The notes: generated by a model from the letters alone, not told the origin. A stretch of DNA of 64,000 nucleotides from Eudromia elegans (GCA_003342815.1 PTEX01000278.1:543440-607439); one strand, 5' to 3'. Counted from the first letter of the stretch, positions 1 to 12,431 are shown. Program-made: numbers and translations.

Positions 1-432
1 AAAGAATTCTTTCAAGTCACTTATATTTGCAGCTTTTATTAACTGATTAACACAAGAAAAATGTTCTTATCTACAGGAAGCAGTATACATAGACACATAC
101 AGCTTATACATATGGAAAGAAATAAAAATAATAGATTTTGGAGGCTTCCTTTCTCCTCCTGCTTCTTGAAGGTATATTTTTACGCTTTTTCAAGCCGTCC
201 CAACATTTCCAACTGACTAACCAAAACTGCCCTTTCCTTCCACAGCTTAATCTGGCTCCCCTATTTAGCCAAAGGTGTAACATGTATTTCCCTAACCTTT
301 CAGCAAGCGCTTTGATGCAGCAGCTAAGACATTTTTTATCTTTAACAGTGCTGAATCCCATCCCCATCACTCACACCGTATTGTGCGGCCATATAGGGCT
401 TTATTGCAGGGGCCTTCGGAACTAATTGATCT

Positions 433-765
433 CAGTGACTGAAGCAGCCCCGAGCGGCCTGCGCCAGGCAGCGTACGGTGCGCGGCAGCCACCTGCCTCT
501 GTGTGATCCAGGACAAATATGTGCCCTCGGCGGAGGGGCCAACTTGGAAATTACTTCTTTTCTCCTAAACTGTTGGAATTATTATTTTTGTTCGTTTTGT
601 TTGCTTTACATAAAAATAATCTGCGAGGTTCGTGAGCCGCTATTCACTTACCCCGAGCCTTGGCCGCCTCAGCCCTGGGGCGCTGAGGAGAGCGGGGAGG
701 GTGTGTGGCGCTGACCGTTAACGGCCGCTTAACGGTCCTGCGCTTAACAGCCGCGCCCTTTTCTT
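433..765. promoter_or_regulatory. CpG-rich patch within intron 4, possible regulatory element
   Basis: Two GC-rich blocks (about 433-540 and 625-765) stand out from AT-rich surroundings. They hold many CpGs, for example around 450-490 and 706-757, which is unusual because CpG is depleted in the rest of the window. Such patches in vertebrate introns are often unmethylated alternative promoters or enhancers. No TATA box, splice donor or coding frame is convincing here, so promoter activity is inference. It could also be the remnant of an unrecognised GC-rich repeat. The patch is followed by a T-rich stretch at 760-800. Confidence 0.35.
713..750. promoter_or_regulatory. Cluster of MYB-like sites with an inverted repeat
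   Basis: GACCGTTAA at 713-721 and TTAACGGTC at 729-737 are perfect inverted arms around a 7-base GC centre. TAACGG, the core of the animal MYB consensus YAACKG, occurs at 719-724 and 730-735. It occurs on the other strand as CCGTTA at 715-720, and TAACAG follows at 745-750. The sites sit at the 3' edge of the CpG-rich patch. Binding is inferred only from motif match and clustering. Confidence 0.3.
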
Positions 766-2320
766 TTTTTGTTGTTGTTTTTTGGGTTTTTTTTTCCCAC
801 CTCCTCCTTGCTGTCTCTCAAATCAGAGTAGCGGATGCCGTGGGGTCTCTGAGCAGCGTATGTTCTGCTTTGATACAGAAACGGGTCTCTTGTTTAACTC
901 CTGGGGCGTGAGGCTTTTCTTTGGGTGCTACTTAATTTTCAAGATCTTGGCATGCAGGGAGGAACACCGGCTCCTAAACTAACTCTCCATATTTAGAGTT
1001 GCCTAACTGGTTGGTCTTGAGGTTGTAATTAAGCTGTCTCCTGCTTCTTATGGATTTTTTGTTTGTTTGTTTGTTTTTTGGTGTTCTGTAACTTTTGAGA
1101 CAGGAACTTAAAAAATGTTTATGGAAAAAAAGGTGGTAGTTTTAGATTCTGTTGTCTGAATCTTGTGCCAAATAAAATTAAATATTAATTTAGAGAGAGA
1201 GAAAGGAAAACAACATCAGTGTGTGAAGGACTGAGTCCCCCAAATAATGAATTTTGTTATCTGTGGTTTTAACTGTTGCAGTGGTTGCATGCAAAGGTGG
1301 AATCCTTGTTAGAAGGAAGTGGAGGAGTCGCTTAGAAGAAGCTCTTACCATGGTTTGTGTGGTCTGTTTGTTTGGTTTTCCTCTGATGCTTACCCTGGCT
1401 TTTTCATGCTCCAGTGAAGAAAAAGGGCGAAAATTGAAAGGCTGACAGTGCTTGTGTAGGTAAACACAAAAGGCATGGTGCAATTCATATGGAAGGAATA
1501 GCCCACTCTCTGGCTCAGGTTGGGGTGCCATGGGCAAAGTCACACTAGAGAGAGAGGTGTGCTGGCATTTGGGAAGCTTAAAGGTCCTGAACTCTGCAAC
1601 ACCAGTAAATCTGAAATAGTAAAGCTTGCTGGAAGATTGTGGGATAGGGATAAGGGCATGTCTCTGGGGAACTGGGATACAAAATATATCACTGATCTTG
1701 GAAAATACAGCCTGAGATGCACAAAGAAGGGAATGGCAAGTGAAAGTGAATATCCCATTTCCTTGTGACAGATGAAGAAACAGGTGACTATCCTGTTAAC
1801 ATCAATTCGTGAAAGTATTGCTTCTGGTAGATTATGGTCTGCTAATAAATTGACATGAAGCAAACTTCAGCTGTGCTCTGTGCAGCTGGGTAGGACCAGA
1901 TGGTCTCCAGACATCCCTTTCACCTTAATGAGTCTGTGATTACTTGCTCTTATCTGCTGTACCATGTGTTGTGGAGAGCACCTCTGAAGACAATATATTT
2001 TTTTTATCCTTTCACAGAACTATTTAAATGCTTAGTGTAATAAAAGCTAAGCATTTCATTTTACTGTATCAGTTTGGGATTTTTCTTCTTTTGAGTACAA
2101 AGAAGCTTGCAAGTGAATTCATTGGAGTATAAAGTCCTTAGATTTTTACTTGGTACTCACTAACTGCGGGTTAATGAAGTACTGTGTGCACTATTAAAAT
2201 GATAAGCTCTTCATTTGCAGCCATACCTGTATTAAATGATCATATATTTACTGAAACTAGACAGAACAAAATCAACTGTAATTATTTGCAAGTAGAGCTG
2301 TGACTCTGAACATTTATTTT

Positions 2321-2336
2321 TATATATATATATATA
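2321..2336. repeat. (TA)n microsatellite
   Basis: Eight TA units in intron 4, followed by AAAG. Simple repeat with no further feature around it. Confidence 0.9.
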
Positions 2337-5090
2337 AAGATAGATTTTTGAAGCTAAAATGTTATGAACACTTCTTAAAACATGAGTAGTTTGAATGGAA
2401 TATATAAGTAAAGTATAAGTTAGTGTTTGCTTCCAAATAACCTGGGTGTTGGGGAGGAAGGGGAAAAAATAATTGTCAGAACTACTGAATTTGCGTTATT
2501 CACCTAGTGTCAAGTTCCACTGATCTGCTTTTCTGATGCTGTGATGAACATGGGATATATGTCTTTTAGGTAATTTGAGAACAGGACAATGCAACTGAAT
2601 AGTATCATAGACCTTCAGAGTTATTCCACTCTCTTTTTTACTAACAACTTTGACTTTATTATCATTTTTTACTGAAATATAGTATGTGAAAATACCACTA
2701 CATTTCAGAGTGTCTTTTATTAAAATTAATTGATGCAGCAAGATGGAATTAGTAGGAGAGTCAGAATGCCAGTTGAAAGAAATTCATTAGAGAAAGAAGA
2801 GAATATTAGACATCTAAGAAAGGTGATCTTCAGTGACATGCTTAACAGTAATATCTTAGGCTGGCTACTTGTGAGAATATGCCTGGGCACTAATAGACCA
2901 GAGCTGGAGCTGAGCCTTGTACTCCTGCCTTCTTGAGGCAAACAGCACAAAGAGGACAGTAAATTATTTGGCTGCATGATTTCAGTACAGCAAAATTAAA
3001 TTGTGCTTAGTACACGTTCCTTGATCAGCATGTGTGCAGTTCCGTTTGCATGTTCAGTTTCAGTTTCCAGTTGGAAGAAGGATCAGGTATGTGCTTGAGA
3101 GCTGTGCGACGAAGAGATATGGAATGTGGGTTATATAGGAGAGTTTAACCCTGAGTAATGAGTATCCTCATAAATTTAAGACCTTAAATGACCTGCACAG
3201 AGAGATAGCATTACATTAAATGGTTGAATTCAGTGACGTCAGTTCAAGCAAAAGTAAGGGAGACAAATTCTGAATCATTTTTTTGTGAGTTGGCCTTATG
3301 ATTTCTGGTTTCCGTGCAGCTGTAAACAGTGAAACAAAACTTCCATCTAGTCATCTATTCCCTTAATGTTTTAATAGATTGTCTTGTCTATTTTGTAACT
3401 CATTTATACACTGGGTATATTGAGTGTAATTGTTACTCCGTTCCTCACTGTATTTTCGTTAAATAAGGAGAAAATTGAGCTGTTTAATAAGGACTGAGAT
3501 CTACTTAGGGCATAGGATGTATGAAAGTCAGTATTGTCCTGTGTTGTTGACCTAGAGCTCTTAATTTAATAAATAGAGAACATTAATAGAGGCTAGCTGT
3601 TTTCAAGTAGATTAAATTCTTTACTGTACCTGACTTCAGAGTGTAATTACATGCTACATTTCAATTGCTTATATTTTTTATTAAGTTTGTTTGGAAGTTG
3701 CTAGAGATCATTGCAAGTATAGAGATCATCTAGATCATAGTGAGTAATAAACAGTAGAGAATATTTTGCTGTTTCTTTGTCATCGTTGCAAAATGACTGA
3801 AATGCAAGCTTTTATAATCATAAATAGTCCTAGTAATTCTGTACATACAAAACCTTTTTTAATTTTAGAGGCTCCTGTAGTATTAACTGCTTGTGTTTTG
3901 TCCGTTTGCAAAATACTGTTGAACTGTGGACTGGAAAATTACAAACTAAGCCATGACCATTACACCCAGAAATAATGGAGGAAGTTTTAGGCAAATTAAG
4001 TGGCTTTATGACCTAATATGTCTCACTTACATCAGTGATGAATATAGATCATGTCCATGCTGGTATAACTCAGAGAAGATGAAAATTATGCTGTTTAACT
4101 TGGACCCCATAGTTAAAAATACTTAAAAATGCCCTGGTCTTTGCTCTGAGGATTCAGCAGCCCTTCAGGACAGTCTTCTGTATTTCCTGCTTAGAATTTT
4201 GACTATATAAATAAGCCAATTTTAAAGAGAAATAACTATGCGGCAAAAATCTTGTTAATTGCATTCTTAGAAAAACGTAGTTATGCTAGAAACACTTGTT
4301 GATAAAATACCACTATAATATAAAGAGAGTCTCAGAGATTTGATGGTGGAGAAAAATAAAGTCTAGTTGTTTAGGCAATTAAATGGAATTTGGAAGAGGC
4401 ACTGCATTGTCATGGATGTTTTATTTTCAGTGGCTGTCTCCTGTCACACTTATGAATAGAGTTCTTTAATTAGACTGCATCTCATACCCTGCATCATAAA
4501 TTGCCTTTCTGGAGTTAGAAGTCAAAGTGGATTACAGAAAGAATCATTTTTATCTGAGGTGCAGATTATGTGGAATTGCCATTTTACCAGAGTTAATCTT
4601 TGCTACTGCTAGTAGTCCACCGTAGGAGCACAGAATTGAATATTGTTTGAATTGTATACCAACATGGTAAGAGTGCATAAATTGGATAGCTTAAAGCTGA
4701 GATAGCTCTGTGCTGAATTGGAAATATGTGGTGCAAACATGGTCATTGCCTCATTTATCCTACTTAAAATTGTTTTGCTTATACCTGGCTATAAAAACTT
4801 TCCCATTTGGGTTTTTAGATAAAATTGTCCTCAGAAAAACGAAAAACTGAATAAAAAAAAAAAAAGTAGTGAGAATGCAGTCTTATATTACTTTGAGAGA
4901 AAAAGACAGGACATAGTACTAAGGGCTTGAAAAATCACACTACTTACTACATAAAGACAATAATTAGGGGCATATTTAGAAGCTTACTTTGTCTTCATAA
5001 ATCTTACTGTCTCTTAAATGGACAGGATTTTCTTCTATAAGTTGCTTCTGAAAATAAGGCATTTTTATTGCTAGAAATCAATTCTGTGAT

Positions 5091-5109
5091 CCTCCTCCTC
5101 CTCCTCCTG
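5091..5109. repeat. (CCT)n short trinucleotide run
   Basis: Six CCT/CTC units in intron 4. A similar run lies at 28552-28569 in intron 8. Simple repeats. Confidence 0.85.
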
Positions 5110-8100
5110 TTTTTACCTGAGAACCCAAGAGCAGATTCTTACCCTGCATGGTAGAAAGCAGAGGTTAAATGTAACTCTGCAGAACACTGTGTTCTTGTGC
5201 ACGCTCATCCTTTAATGATTGTCCTAAGCAACCATTAGGTTGTGTAGCAATGCGAGTGGGTAGCTGAACAAACTAGAGTAAGATTGTCCTAATAAAAAAA
5301 AAAAAAAAAATCAGGAATTTTTAGCAATAGTCACCTTTTCCTCCCATTTTCTTTTTCTTCGTTTGCTTAATAATTTCACCTGTTGCAGTTGCTTTATCCT
5401 AAACCTTAATTATCACAGAAAAGAACCACATGTTTACAGACATGTTTGCACAACAGCTAACAAAATGAGGGTCTTAGTACTCTACTATCACTATAATAAC
5501 AACAAGAAGAAAACAAACACCTGTCCTTGGAGACAGAGAGAAACCTTGAAAAATGCTGCTACCCTGTCTTCTGTGGGTATTGCACTTAGAACTTGGCTTG
5601 CCTTTTTTGCTGCTCTGGGGAATGCTTCCTCACAGGTTTGTTTTGAGAGTTTCTGACAGGTATACAAAATAGAAGAATATCATTTGTTCGCTTTACCCAA
5701 GACTTGAGTTAAGAATAAACCTTGGCAAAATGTTCTTTGCTATTTTGATACTTCTTTGTCATGTATAAATTATATCTGCTGTAAATCAAAGAAAAATATC
5801 CAAATCTCCAAGCAAATTTTTTTTTTTTTTTCAGACTTGTAAAATCACGTAGGATTGAATTCATTGACAGGTATGACAGACTGTAGGTTCTAGTGAGAGC
5901 TAGCAGGCAGCAGGAATTTATAATTGATTTTCTTTTACTTGGTGCTTGTAGAATATGAAGCATATATTTTTGCATGTGTGAGTCTGTGCTGGATGCATCT
6001 GTATCTGTAGTATGGGTTCTGTAGTATGGTAATTTCCAAGTCCAACACAGCTTTTATTGACATGAATTAAACCCCTTTTATTAAAGGGGCTCAAAGACTT
6101 GAGCCGAGACTTGAGCCTGGTTTGGAAAAAAAAAAAAAAGCTTGCTTATTTTCTTATTTTTAGAGAACTCAGGCTTAAAAATAACAACAGTATTGTGAAG
6201 GGAAATCCCAAACTCATTATCTGTGCTCTACTGAGGTTTATGTTTTTGTTCTTAGTATAAATTGAGTGGACTTATAGCTAGCACTTTCTATGTTCATGTT
6301 CCCCCATATCAATCTGAGAAATTGTGGAAGCACAGTTACTACAAAGTAAGCTAGACTCTTAACCTGTGGAATATATATTAAACCTTAGAGAGCCAAGTGT
6401 TTGTGACAGTTAAGAGTAATGGCCATATAGTGATTAGTGTTCTACAAATTTATTAAAGATGTACCAAGAATAAATTGCTAACCAGAAGTGGGTATCACAG
6501 TCTTTACCATCACATATAGGATCATTGTATCAGCAAAACACATGACCTGGAGAAATTAAATCAGTGATTTGTGGGGAAAATCCTGAATAATAGAAGCATA
6601 ACTTCTTTATGTCTGAAACTTATTATGTCCGATGATGTAGGAATATATGAATAGTCTTTTAGTCATTAAGACTGCAAGCCTTAATCTTAACCGAGTTCAA
6701 ACCAAGCCCTTGAGTTAGTGAATATGAGATGATGTGTGAATTTTATGATTGAGCAATGTAATAACAATCATCTATGAAATGTTGTTCTTTATGTGCTTTT
6801 CAAGTGAAAATAAGTGCTAAATGTCAAGAAATTCAATGACCAACTATAGAGATGCTATACCTATGCAATTCCTCAATAACCACTGAGGACATAACAGAAG
6901 TAGTAATTGACTCAGCAGATCGTTTGGGTAGTTTCTAAATTCTTTGATGATTAGGAATGGATTAAAGCACTTGTTTAGGTGCTTCTCTGAATCAGGGCAT
7001 AGAATATTATTAGCAAAAAAAATATAAATAATTTTGGAAATAAACATGTTTTAAATAAATTTTTGACATATTGCAGGAACAAAGGTGATTAAGATAATCA
7101 CCTGCTAACCTAGATGTAAATTCAAAAGTCCATTCAGAACGGCAAAATGTTCAAAACATTTTAATCAAGTTATTAAAGTTTTTCCTGTGTTTGTTGCAAA
7201 AGAGAAGTTTATTTATTTTTGAGATCTGAAAGGTTTTCATTACTGTCCGCTATAATGTTAGAGAAAAGCTAGAAATTTGAAAAAGTTACCAGCAGTCAGT
7301 CAAAAGCAGTTCAGAGAAATAGGCAAAAATCAGATGTTGCTGAAGAGTATGTGATAAGCTGTCACCCTTAATTTCATTCTGAGCATGATATGCTCATATG
7401 ACTGGTATGGTTATGGTGCACTGATGGAGACTTTTGAGAAATATTGGTGGGAAAGATTGGCACACATAATGAAAAAAATATATCCAACCAGGAAAAAAAT
7501 GTTTTAAAAATTGAACGTGCTATTAATTCTTTTGTAAGGAAGGGCTTAGGGACCAGATAAATTATGTCAGTTGTAAATAGTGAGGAGAAAATACTCCTAA
7601 AAATAGAAACTGGTGATTGACTATAGTATAAATGGTTTGCAAAGAGGATTTCTTACATCTGTACAGATTTCTAAAATGTGTATTTATTTATACTTTTTAA
7701 TTAAGCTCTGCTTAAGATGAGACAATACTGACAGAAGTGCATCTTTTCAAATCAATAAAATCAAATCATCTTCAATTTAGCCTTCATTATTTTAGTTAGA
7801 GGAGTTTTTCCGTGAAGGATATAGGATGATCAATGAAAGTTTGCAGTATCATTGTACAGCACATCCCTGAATACTGAGTTGGTTTTAATGAATTATGATT
7901 GTGTCCCCAAATTTTCTTCTCAGATTTTGAATAAAAAAGAGTCTAGAAAAAAAAAAAAAAGCTGCAATAGTAGTACATTCATTTTTTTAAAAAAAAAGAG
8001 TTAAGGCCAAATCTTGCCCCAAATTTTTGTATAACAGAATGAACCAGACAAGGTTTATGCCTAAGATTTATATACAATTAGAGGAATCTCTTATTACTGC

Positions 8101-8520
8101 CAGGCAATTTAATTGGGCTCATGTCTTACTGATTACAGTCCTCAAAGATACCTCTATTGGATTTTTAAGAGGTATCAAGTGAATTATTAATGATGACTCA
8201 GAAGTTTGTGTCTCATTTTCAACTATAATTAAGGAAGCGTGCATGAAAGCAACTATATTTAAGAGAACCTAAAGAAGTTGAATAAGGTTGTAATATTTGT
8301 TTCCCAGATTTTTTTTTTTTATTTGTATTAAATTTATGCCCTAACAGGTTTCTACTGTTTATAGTATTTCATTAAATTGCAGTCAGGAGAAAATGTATTT
8401 GCAATATGTACACTGCTAGCACATTTGTTCTGTTCAGATACAATCCGCAGATGCCATGCCTCCTTTTCCAGTGGGCACAGCAATATATAATAAAACAATG
8501 TTATTTGCTTTTTCCTTTAG

Positions 8521-8724
8521 GGGCTGATGTTATCAATTTTGATGGCCATGTAGTGTTACCGTACAGATTCAGGAACAAGAAAATGAAAACACTGAAAGAT
8601 GTCATCTCTCTGAAATTTAAAACCTCTGAAAGTGAAGGTGTAATCTTCCACGGAGAAGGACAACAAGGAGACTATATCACCTTGGAACTTAAAAAAGCCA
8701 AACTTGTTCTTAATTTAAATTTAG
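8521..8724 (+). CDS. CNTNAP2: CNTNAP2 exon (human exon 5 equivalent), start of laminin G domain 1
   Basis: Internal exon of contactin-associated protein-like 2, a type I membrane neurexin-family protein. It works with contactin-2 to cluster Kv1 potassium channels at juxtaparanodes of myelinated axons. The exon starts with the last two bases of a split Gly codon and reads [16 protein letters not shown], later [17 protein letters not shown], ending LNLNL plus one base. This is near-identical to the human protein as I remember it, at about residues 184-251. Acceptor is a pyrimidine tract plus CCTTTAG; donor is TAG|GTATGT. Both flanking introns are phase 1 and the length is 204 bp, so skipping would keep the frame. 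The open frame extends past both ends (8406-8744), but the splice sites and homology set the boundaries. The paralogues CNTNAP4 and CNTNAP5 are less likely given the match. Confidence 0.96.
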
Positions 8725-11210
8725 GTATGTTTTGTTTGTTTTGAATTTTTTAACTTGCAAAAGAATTTGCAGTCAAATAGTATATACTTTTTCTCCTGTT
8801 GTATGCAAGCCACTTAATGTAATTGAATTTTTCTGTGAAAATGTCCATTGCATTCTCTTACCTTTCCTTTCTTTTCCATTCCTTTCCTTTTACTCCATGT
8901 GAAATAGCACAAAAAAAAAAATCCTAAGTAAAAGCAAGGTCAAAGTATTTTATCATTAGAGACTTGCCTGAAATGAAAAAGCCCTAGTAAAATTATATTT
9001 GGCTTCAGGTATTGGTTATTCTGTTCTGCGTGTCATGATCTCATTTATTAAAAACAAAGAAAGTGGTTTTGTGAGAGCATTGCTCTGTTAGCAATGCTAG
9101 AGTAATCAAAATCATCCTCGGGAAGCTACAACAAGAGAGATACCATTTTGATAGGCTGCAGAACATATGAAGTTGAGGTTTAGTGACCTTCCTAGAGAGA
9201 ATCTTAGCTGCAGGGTAGACACAAGGAAGATCCTCGCCTTTTAAGCATCTAGTATGAAACCCACTGAAGCTGATAAAACTACTGCCTTTTGTGTAGATAA
9301 GACTTTGTTGTGGATAGATTTTCACATTTATCATAAAGGGGAAAGAGCTGTCAGTCTTTGTACAAGCAGGACTGAAACTGGAGGAGATGAAGAATGGAAA
9401 TCACAATATTAGTAGATGTGGAAACTAGGGCTGGCAAAGGAATATAACTCATCAGGCAACCTTAAGAAGGTTGTGAACCCATATACGCTATTCTAGATTC
9501 CTGCCTCAAGATCCCACTGGAAGAAGAGAGGCTTATGAGCAAGCTGATTTATAATTTTTTTTTTTTTTTTTAATGAAACAAAAGCATATTTATCTTATTT
9601 CAGGTCATCTTTTCTTTCAGACAAAATAATTTTTGAACAAAGCTTCATATAACTTCTTCTCTTGCAATCAAGTGAACGGTAAATTATTCTATTCATATCT
9701 TATTTACCATGAATAGCAATTATTTCCACTAGCATTTTCTTCTGCTCTTTTTCTAAAGATCAGCAATGTGGGAAGATGATGAGAAAAAAAAAAATCTTCC
9801 TGTAGCAGCAGTCTATTTTTTAAGAGTTTTGGTTGAAATACTAATCCATTGATTTCCAGTTTCTTCATATTCTTCAGTAGAGTTTCTCTATATATTTTAT
9901 TATAATTTCCATATAGATGCCTAAGGAGGTGTTTAAATTGTTAGATGGAAAGACACTGTGACATGCAGTTGTTTAGTAGATGGAGGTCAAGGGATGTCAT
10001 CCTTTCTTCGAAGACTGTATTTGCTGCAGACTTAGGGGGAAGGACTTCATGGAGATGGTAGGATACCAGTGACCTAGTTTCAAAATTCTAAGGAGGTGGA
10101 TTCAGCTTCTGCTTTGAATAGATGTGACTTTGCCTGGAAGAAACTGAAGCACATGTACATATGTGATTTTATGTGTTTTTTACTTCTTACCAGCAGATAT
10201 TGGAAGATCAGTGACCTCCAGCAGAAAGATGGTGGTATTAAGGCTGTAATGTCTTAAGCCATGGCAATGTGATTTTCCAGAATATGTTTATGTAATGTAC
10301 AGCCTTAATATCTTAGTTCCAGACATAATAGAAAGTTGCAGCTCCAAAAATGCTTAGATGCTTATTTAAAACCTGGAAGACCACACTAAGTTACTGAGCA
10401 GTACAGCAGTTTTTTAGACTTACTGCTGAATTATCATTTGCTGCTTCATTTGAGATCTATACTTCTGCTGACTTAGCTATGTCAGTCAGTTTGCAGTGAG
10501 ATGTGATCTCTGACTAGCGTAGCTGTACTGGCAATAAATTGCAAAACTGTAGTCTTGTGAGTAGTTTATTTGGCTTCCAAAATAGGAGGAATGTCCAAAA
10601 TAAGCTATGTTAGCAGTACTTTTTTTTGTTGTTGTTGTTTCCAGCTGTTAGCTCAGACTGCATAGAGACCTTTCTTGTACAGTAGCTGGTGTAGTTATAC
10701 TGGCAGAATATCTCAAGTGTAGAACTAATTTAAGTATTTGCTGTTATCAGACTGGAAAGGCTTTGTATTATCAGATCCTATTGTCAGGCACGAATTCCTC
10801 AACTGTAGTAAATGAGTATGGTTTCAGGGAAACTGAGAACGTGGCACGAAGGCTATTCCAGGAAAGGTGACAAATTCTCACATCTGTAGTGTCTCGATCA
10901 GAACAAAAAAAAATCTCTGGTTGCAAACAACTTTGCATCTGAAAGTGGATGCTGCTTCTCTAGTAGCCTCCAAATAACAACTGTTATGCAGCTCACTGAG
11001 TGGTTTCTTGCTTATTTAACTGGCTATTCATTTTTATAGCAACAACCCTCCATTGGCCAGGTCTAAGCTTCATAATGGACTGATGTCCTCTAGTGTATTG
11101 AGTGTCTGATGTGTTTCAGGTGACATATTGACAGAGCAGGAGGAAAATCTTTGCCGAATAAGTATGAGCAAGGATTACATTAACTGTTCTTATATCTGTT
11201 CTCATTTTAG
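8725..11210 (+). other. CNTNAP2: CNTNAP2 intron 5
   Basis: 2486 bp, phase 1, GTATGT donor and CTCATTTTAG acceptor. It contains a pyrimidine stretch around 8860-8892 and T runs at about 9547-9571 and 10621-10640. I recognise no transposon, RNA gene or extra exon in it. Confidence 0.92.
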
Positions 11211-11395
11211 GTAGCAACCAGCTTGGCTCCATTTATGGCCACACATCTGTGATGACAGGCAGCCTCTTAGATGATCACCATTGGCACTCTATCATCATAG
11301 AGCGCCATGGCAGAAATATCAATCTCACCTTGGACAGGCACATGCAGCATTTCAGAACCAATGGAGAATTTGATTACCTGGACCTTGATTATGAG
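11211..11395 (+). CDS. CNTNAP2: CNTNAP2 exon (human exon 6 equivalent), middle of laminin G domain 1
   Basis: The exon completes the split Gly codon (G|GT) and reads [19 protein letters not shown], then [20 protein letters not shown] and [15 protein letters not shown]. The DHHWH block is the typical laminin G 'dgqWH' strand. Counting from the exon start puts the NLT sequon at human position 289, a glycosylation site as I remember it. Length is 185 bp, entering in phase 1 and leaving in phase 0, so skipping this exon alone would shift the frame. Acceptor CTCATTTTAG, donor GAG|GTAAAC, a weaker donor than those of the neighbouring exons. Read-through into the intron adds [19 protein letters not shown] and then a stop at 11453-11455. 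An LTR-like element begins about 75 bp after the donor. Confidence 0.96.
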
Positions 11396-11469
11396 GTAAA
11401 CATTCAAAGTGGCTTTCTAAAGAGAATTGAGTTAAGAAGAAGAAAAAAAAACTAGTACCATTTAAGATG

Positions 11470-11804
11470 TTTTGGTATAGGGATATGGTGTTACCAAGAG
11501 GTCATATGACCGGCCAGTAAGTGGGTTGCAAAACAGGGATTGAGGAACTGACTGAGTGGGAAAACCCTGAAGAGTCAGAAGGTGATTGGCTAATGAATAG
11601 CATTCACCAGGATTGGATAACTTTGCAAAGTCGCTACATGATTGGTCACAAGGAGCTCGTGGGCAGGGCATGTTCAGGTGCAGGAACAGGGAGGCATGGG
11701 AAAAGGGGCACAGCGGGGAGTCTATAAATACAGGACGATCATTCAATAAAAAGTCTTTGGAGCACATCACCAGAGACTCCTGCTCCACTATACACATTTT
11801 GGTA
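11470..11804 (+). mobile_element. Solo LTR-like fossil (endogenous retrovirus kin), sense orientation
   Basis: A GC-richer block of about 320 bp has the layout of a long terminal repeat. Three ATTGG (reverse CCAAT) boxes lie at 11585, 11612 and 11641. A TATA box (TATAAATA, 11723-11730) and a poly(A) signal (AATAAA, 11745-11750) follow, then a short tail ending in CA at 11796. The 8-base word TTTTGGTA occurs at both edges (11470-11477 and 11797-11804) and may be a target duplication. No internal retroviral region is seen, so it would be a solo LTR. A poly(A) signal just ahead of a short R region is a known avian LTR arrangement. The exact 5' edge is uncertain because no clean TG start matches the flanking repeat, and a non-autonomous DNA element is a weaker alternative. 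Age is unknown; clear motifs suggest it is not very old. Confidence 0.5.
11500..11511. promoter_or_regulatory. 12-bp palindrome with nuclear-receptor-like half-sites
   Basis: GGTCATATGACC is a perfect palindrome near the 5' edge of the LTR-like element. With the preceding A it is an AGGTCA half-site inverted with 2-base spacing, and the centre is also an E-box (CATATG). Function is inferred from motif match only. Confidence 0.3.
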
Positions 11805-11996
11805 CCTTTTTATACATTTACTTTGATTATTTTTTCCTTAGACTTCCTCTTTTTTTTTTTCTTTTTTTTTTCTTTTTTTTTCCCCAAACATTTATCTACT
11901 TGCCTTAAACATGGTTTTCCTCTATTAGTCTTTGAGATTTTAAGTTTGACCAGAGCTGGCCTCTGTTGTAAGCCTCATATCAACCTTTTGCTTTAA

Positions 11997-12150
11997 AATC
12001 ACAGAATGGTTGAGGTGGGAAGAGACCTCTAGAGATCATGTAGTCCAACCCCCCTGCTCAAGTAGAGACACCCAGAGCACGAGGCACAGGGTCACAGTCA
12101 GGCAGGTTTTGAAGCTCTCCAGAGAAGGAGACTCCACAACCTCTCTGGAG
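11997..12150 (-). mobile_element. CR1 LINE, 3'-end fragment
   Basis: On the + strand it begins AATCACAGAATGGTTGAGG. It continues with the conserved block on 'gagatcat..tagtccaaccc' and 'tctccagagaaggagactcc', the complement of the CR1 3' untranslated end. It is about 154 bp, strongly 5'-truncated, with no coding capacity beyond the last codons of ORF2. It lies about 190 bp after the LTR-like element in intron 6. Confidence 0.92.
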
Positions 12151-12431
12151 ATGTGTATTTTTTAGAGAGTTAGGCATATACTACTTTTAAAGTTTTTATG
12201 CCAGCACCTGTAAGTGATAAATAAATAAAAACAAATCATAACATCTCTTATCCCATTCACGTGATCATTATGCACTTGAATGGGAGAGTCTTGTTCTGAA
12301 GTGATAGTTGATATTTATTTCTAGCAAAGGAAGTGGATTAGAAGCTTTCCACTAATATGAATCTTGAGCTTGCTTTCACAAATAAGCCATGAATAACTTA
12401 TTATATCTAAAGGAACAATAAAGAGTTGGAA

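Larger units (their letters stand above)
1..8520 (+). other. CNTNAP2: 3' part of CNTNAP2 intron 4
   Basis: AT-rich non-coding sequence before the first visible exon. It ends in a normal acceptor: a pyrimidine tract followed by TTTAG at 8516-8520. Apart from the CpG-rich patch near 0.43-0.77 kb and simple repeats, I see no exon, RNA gene or recognisable transposon in it. Small A runs (about 4853-4865, 5292-5310, 6126-6139, 7949-7961) and a GGAG-type trinucleotide run at 5091-5109 are ordinary low-complexity sequence. Assignment to intron 4 follows from matching the next exon to human exon 5 from memory. Confidence 0.8.

Noticed and set aside
478-982. Frames of 66-78 codons in the CpG-rich patch
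   Set aside because: They overlap one another in different frames, show no domain and run into T-rich sequence. The patch is better explained as a regulatory candidate.
11462-11996. Frames of 68-127 codons in both directions after exon 6
   Set aside because: They overlap the LTR-like element and a T-rich stretch, with no protein family resemblance.
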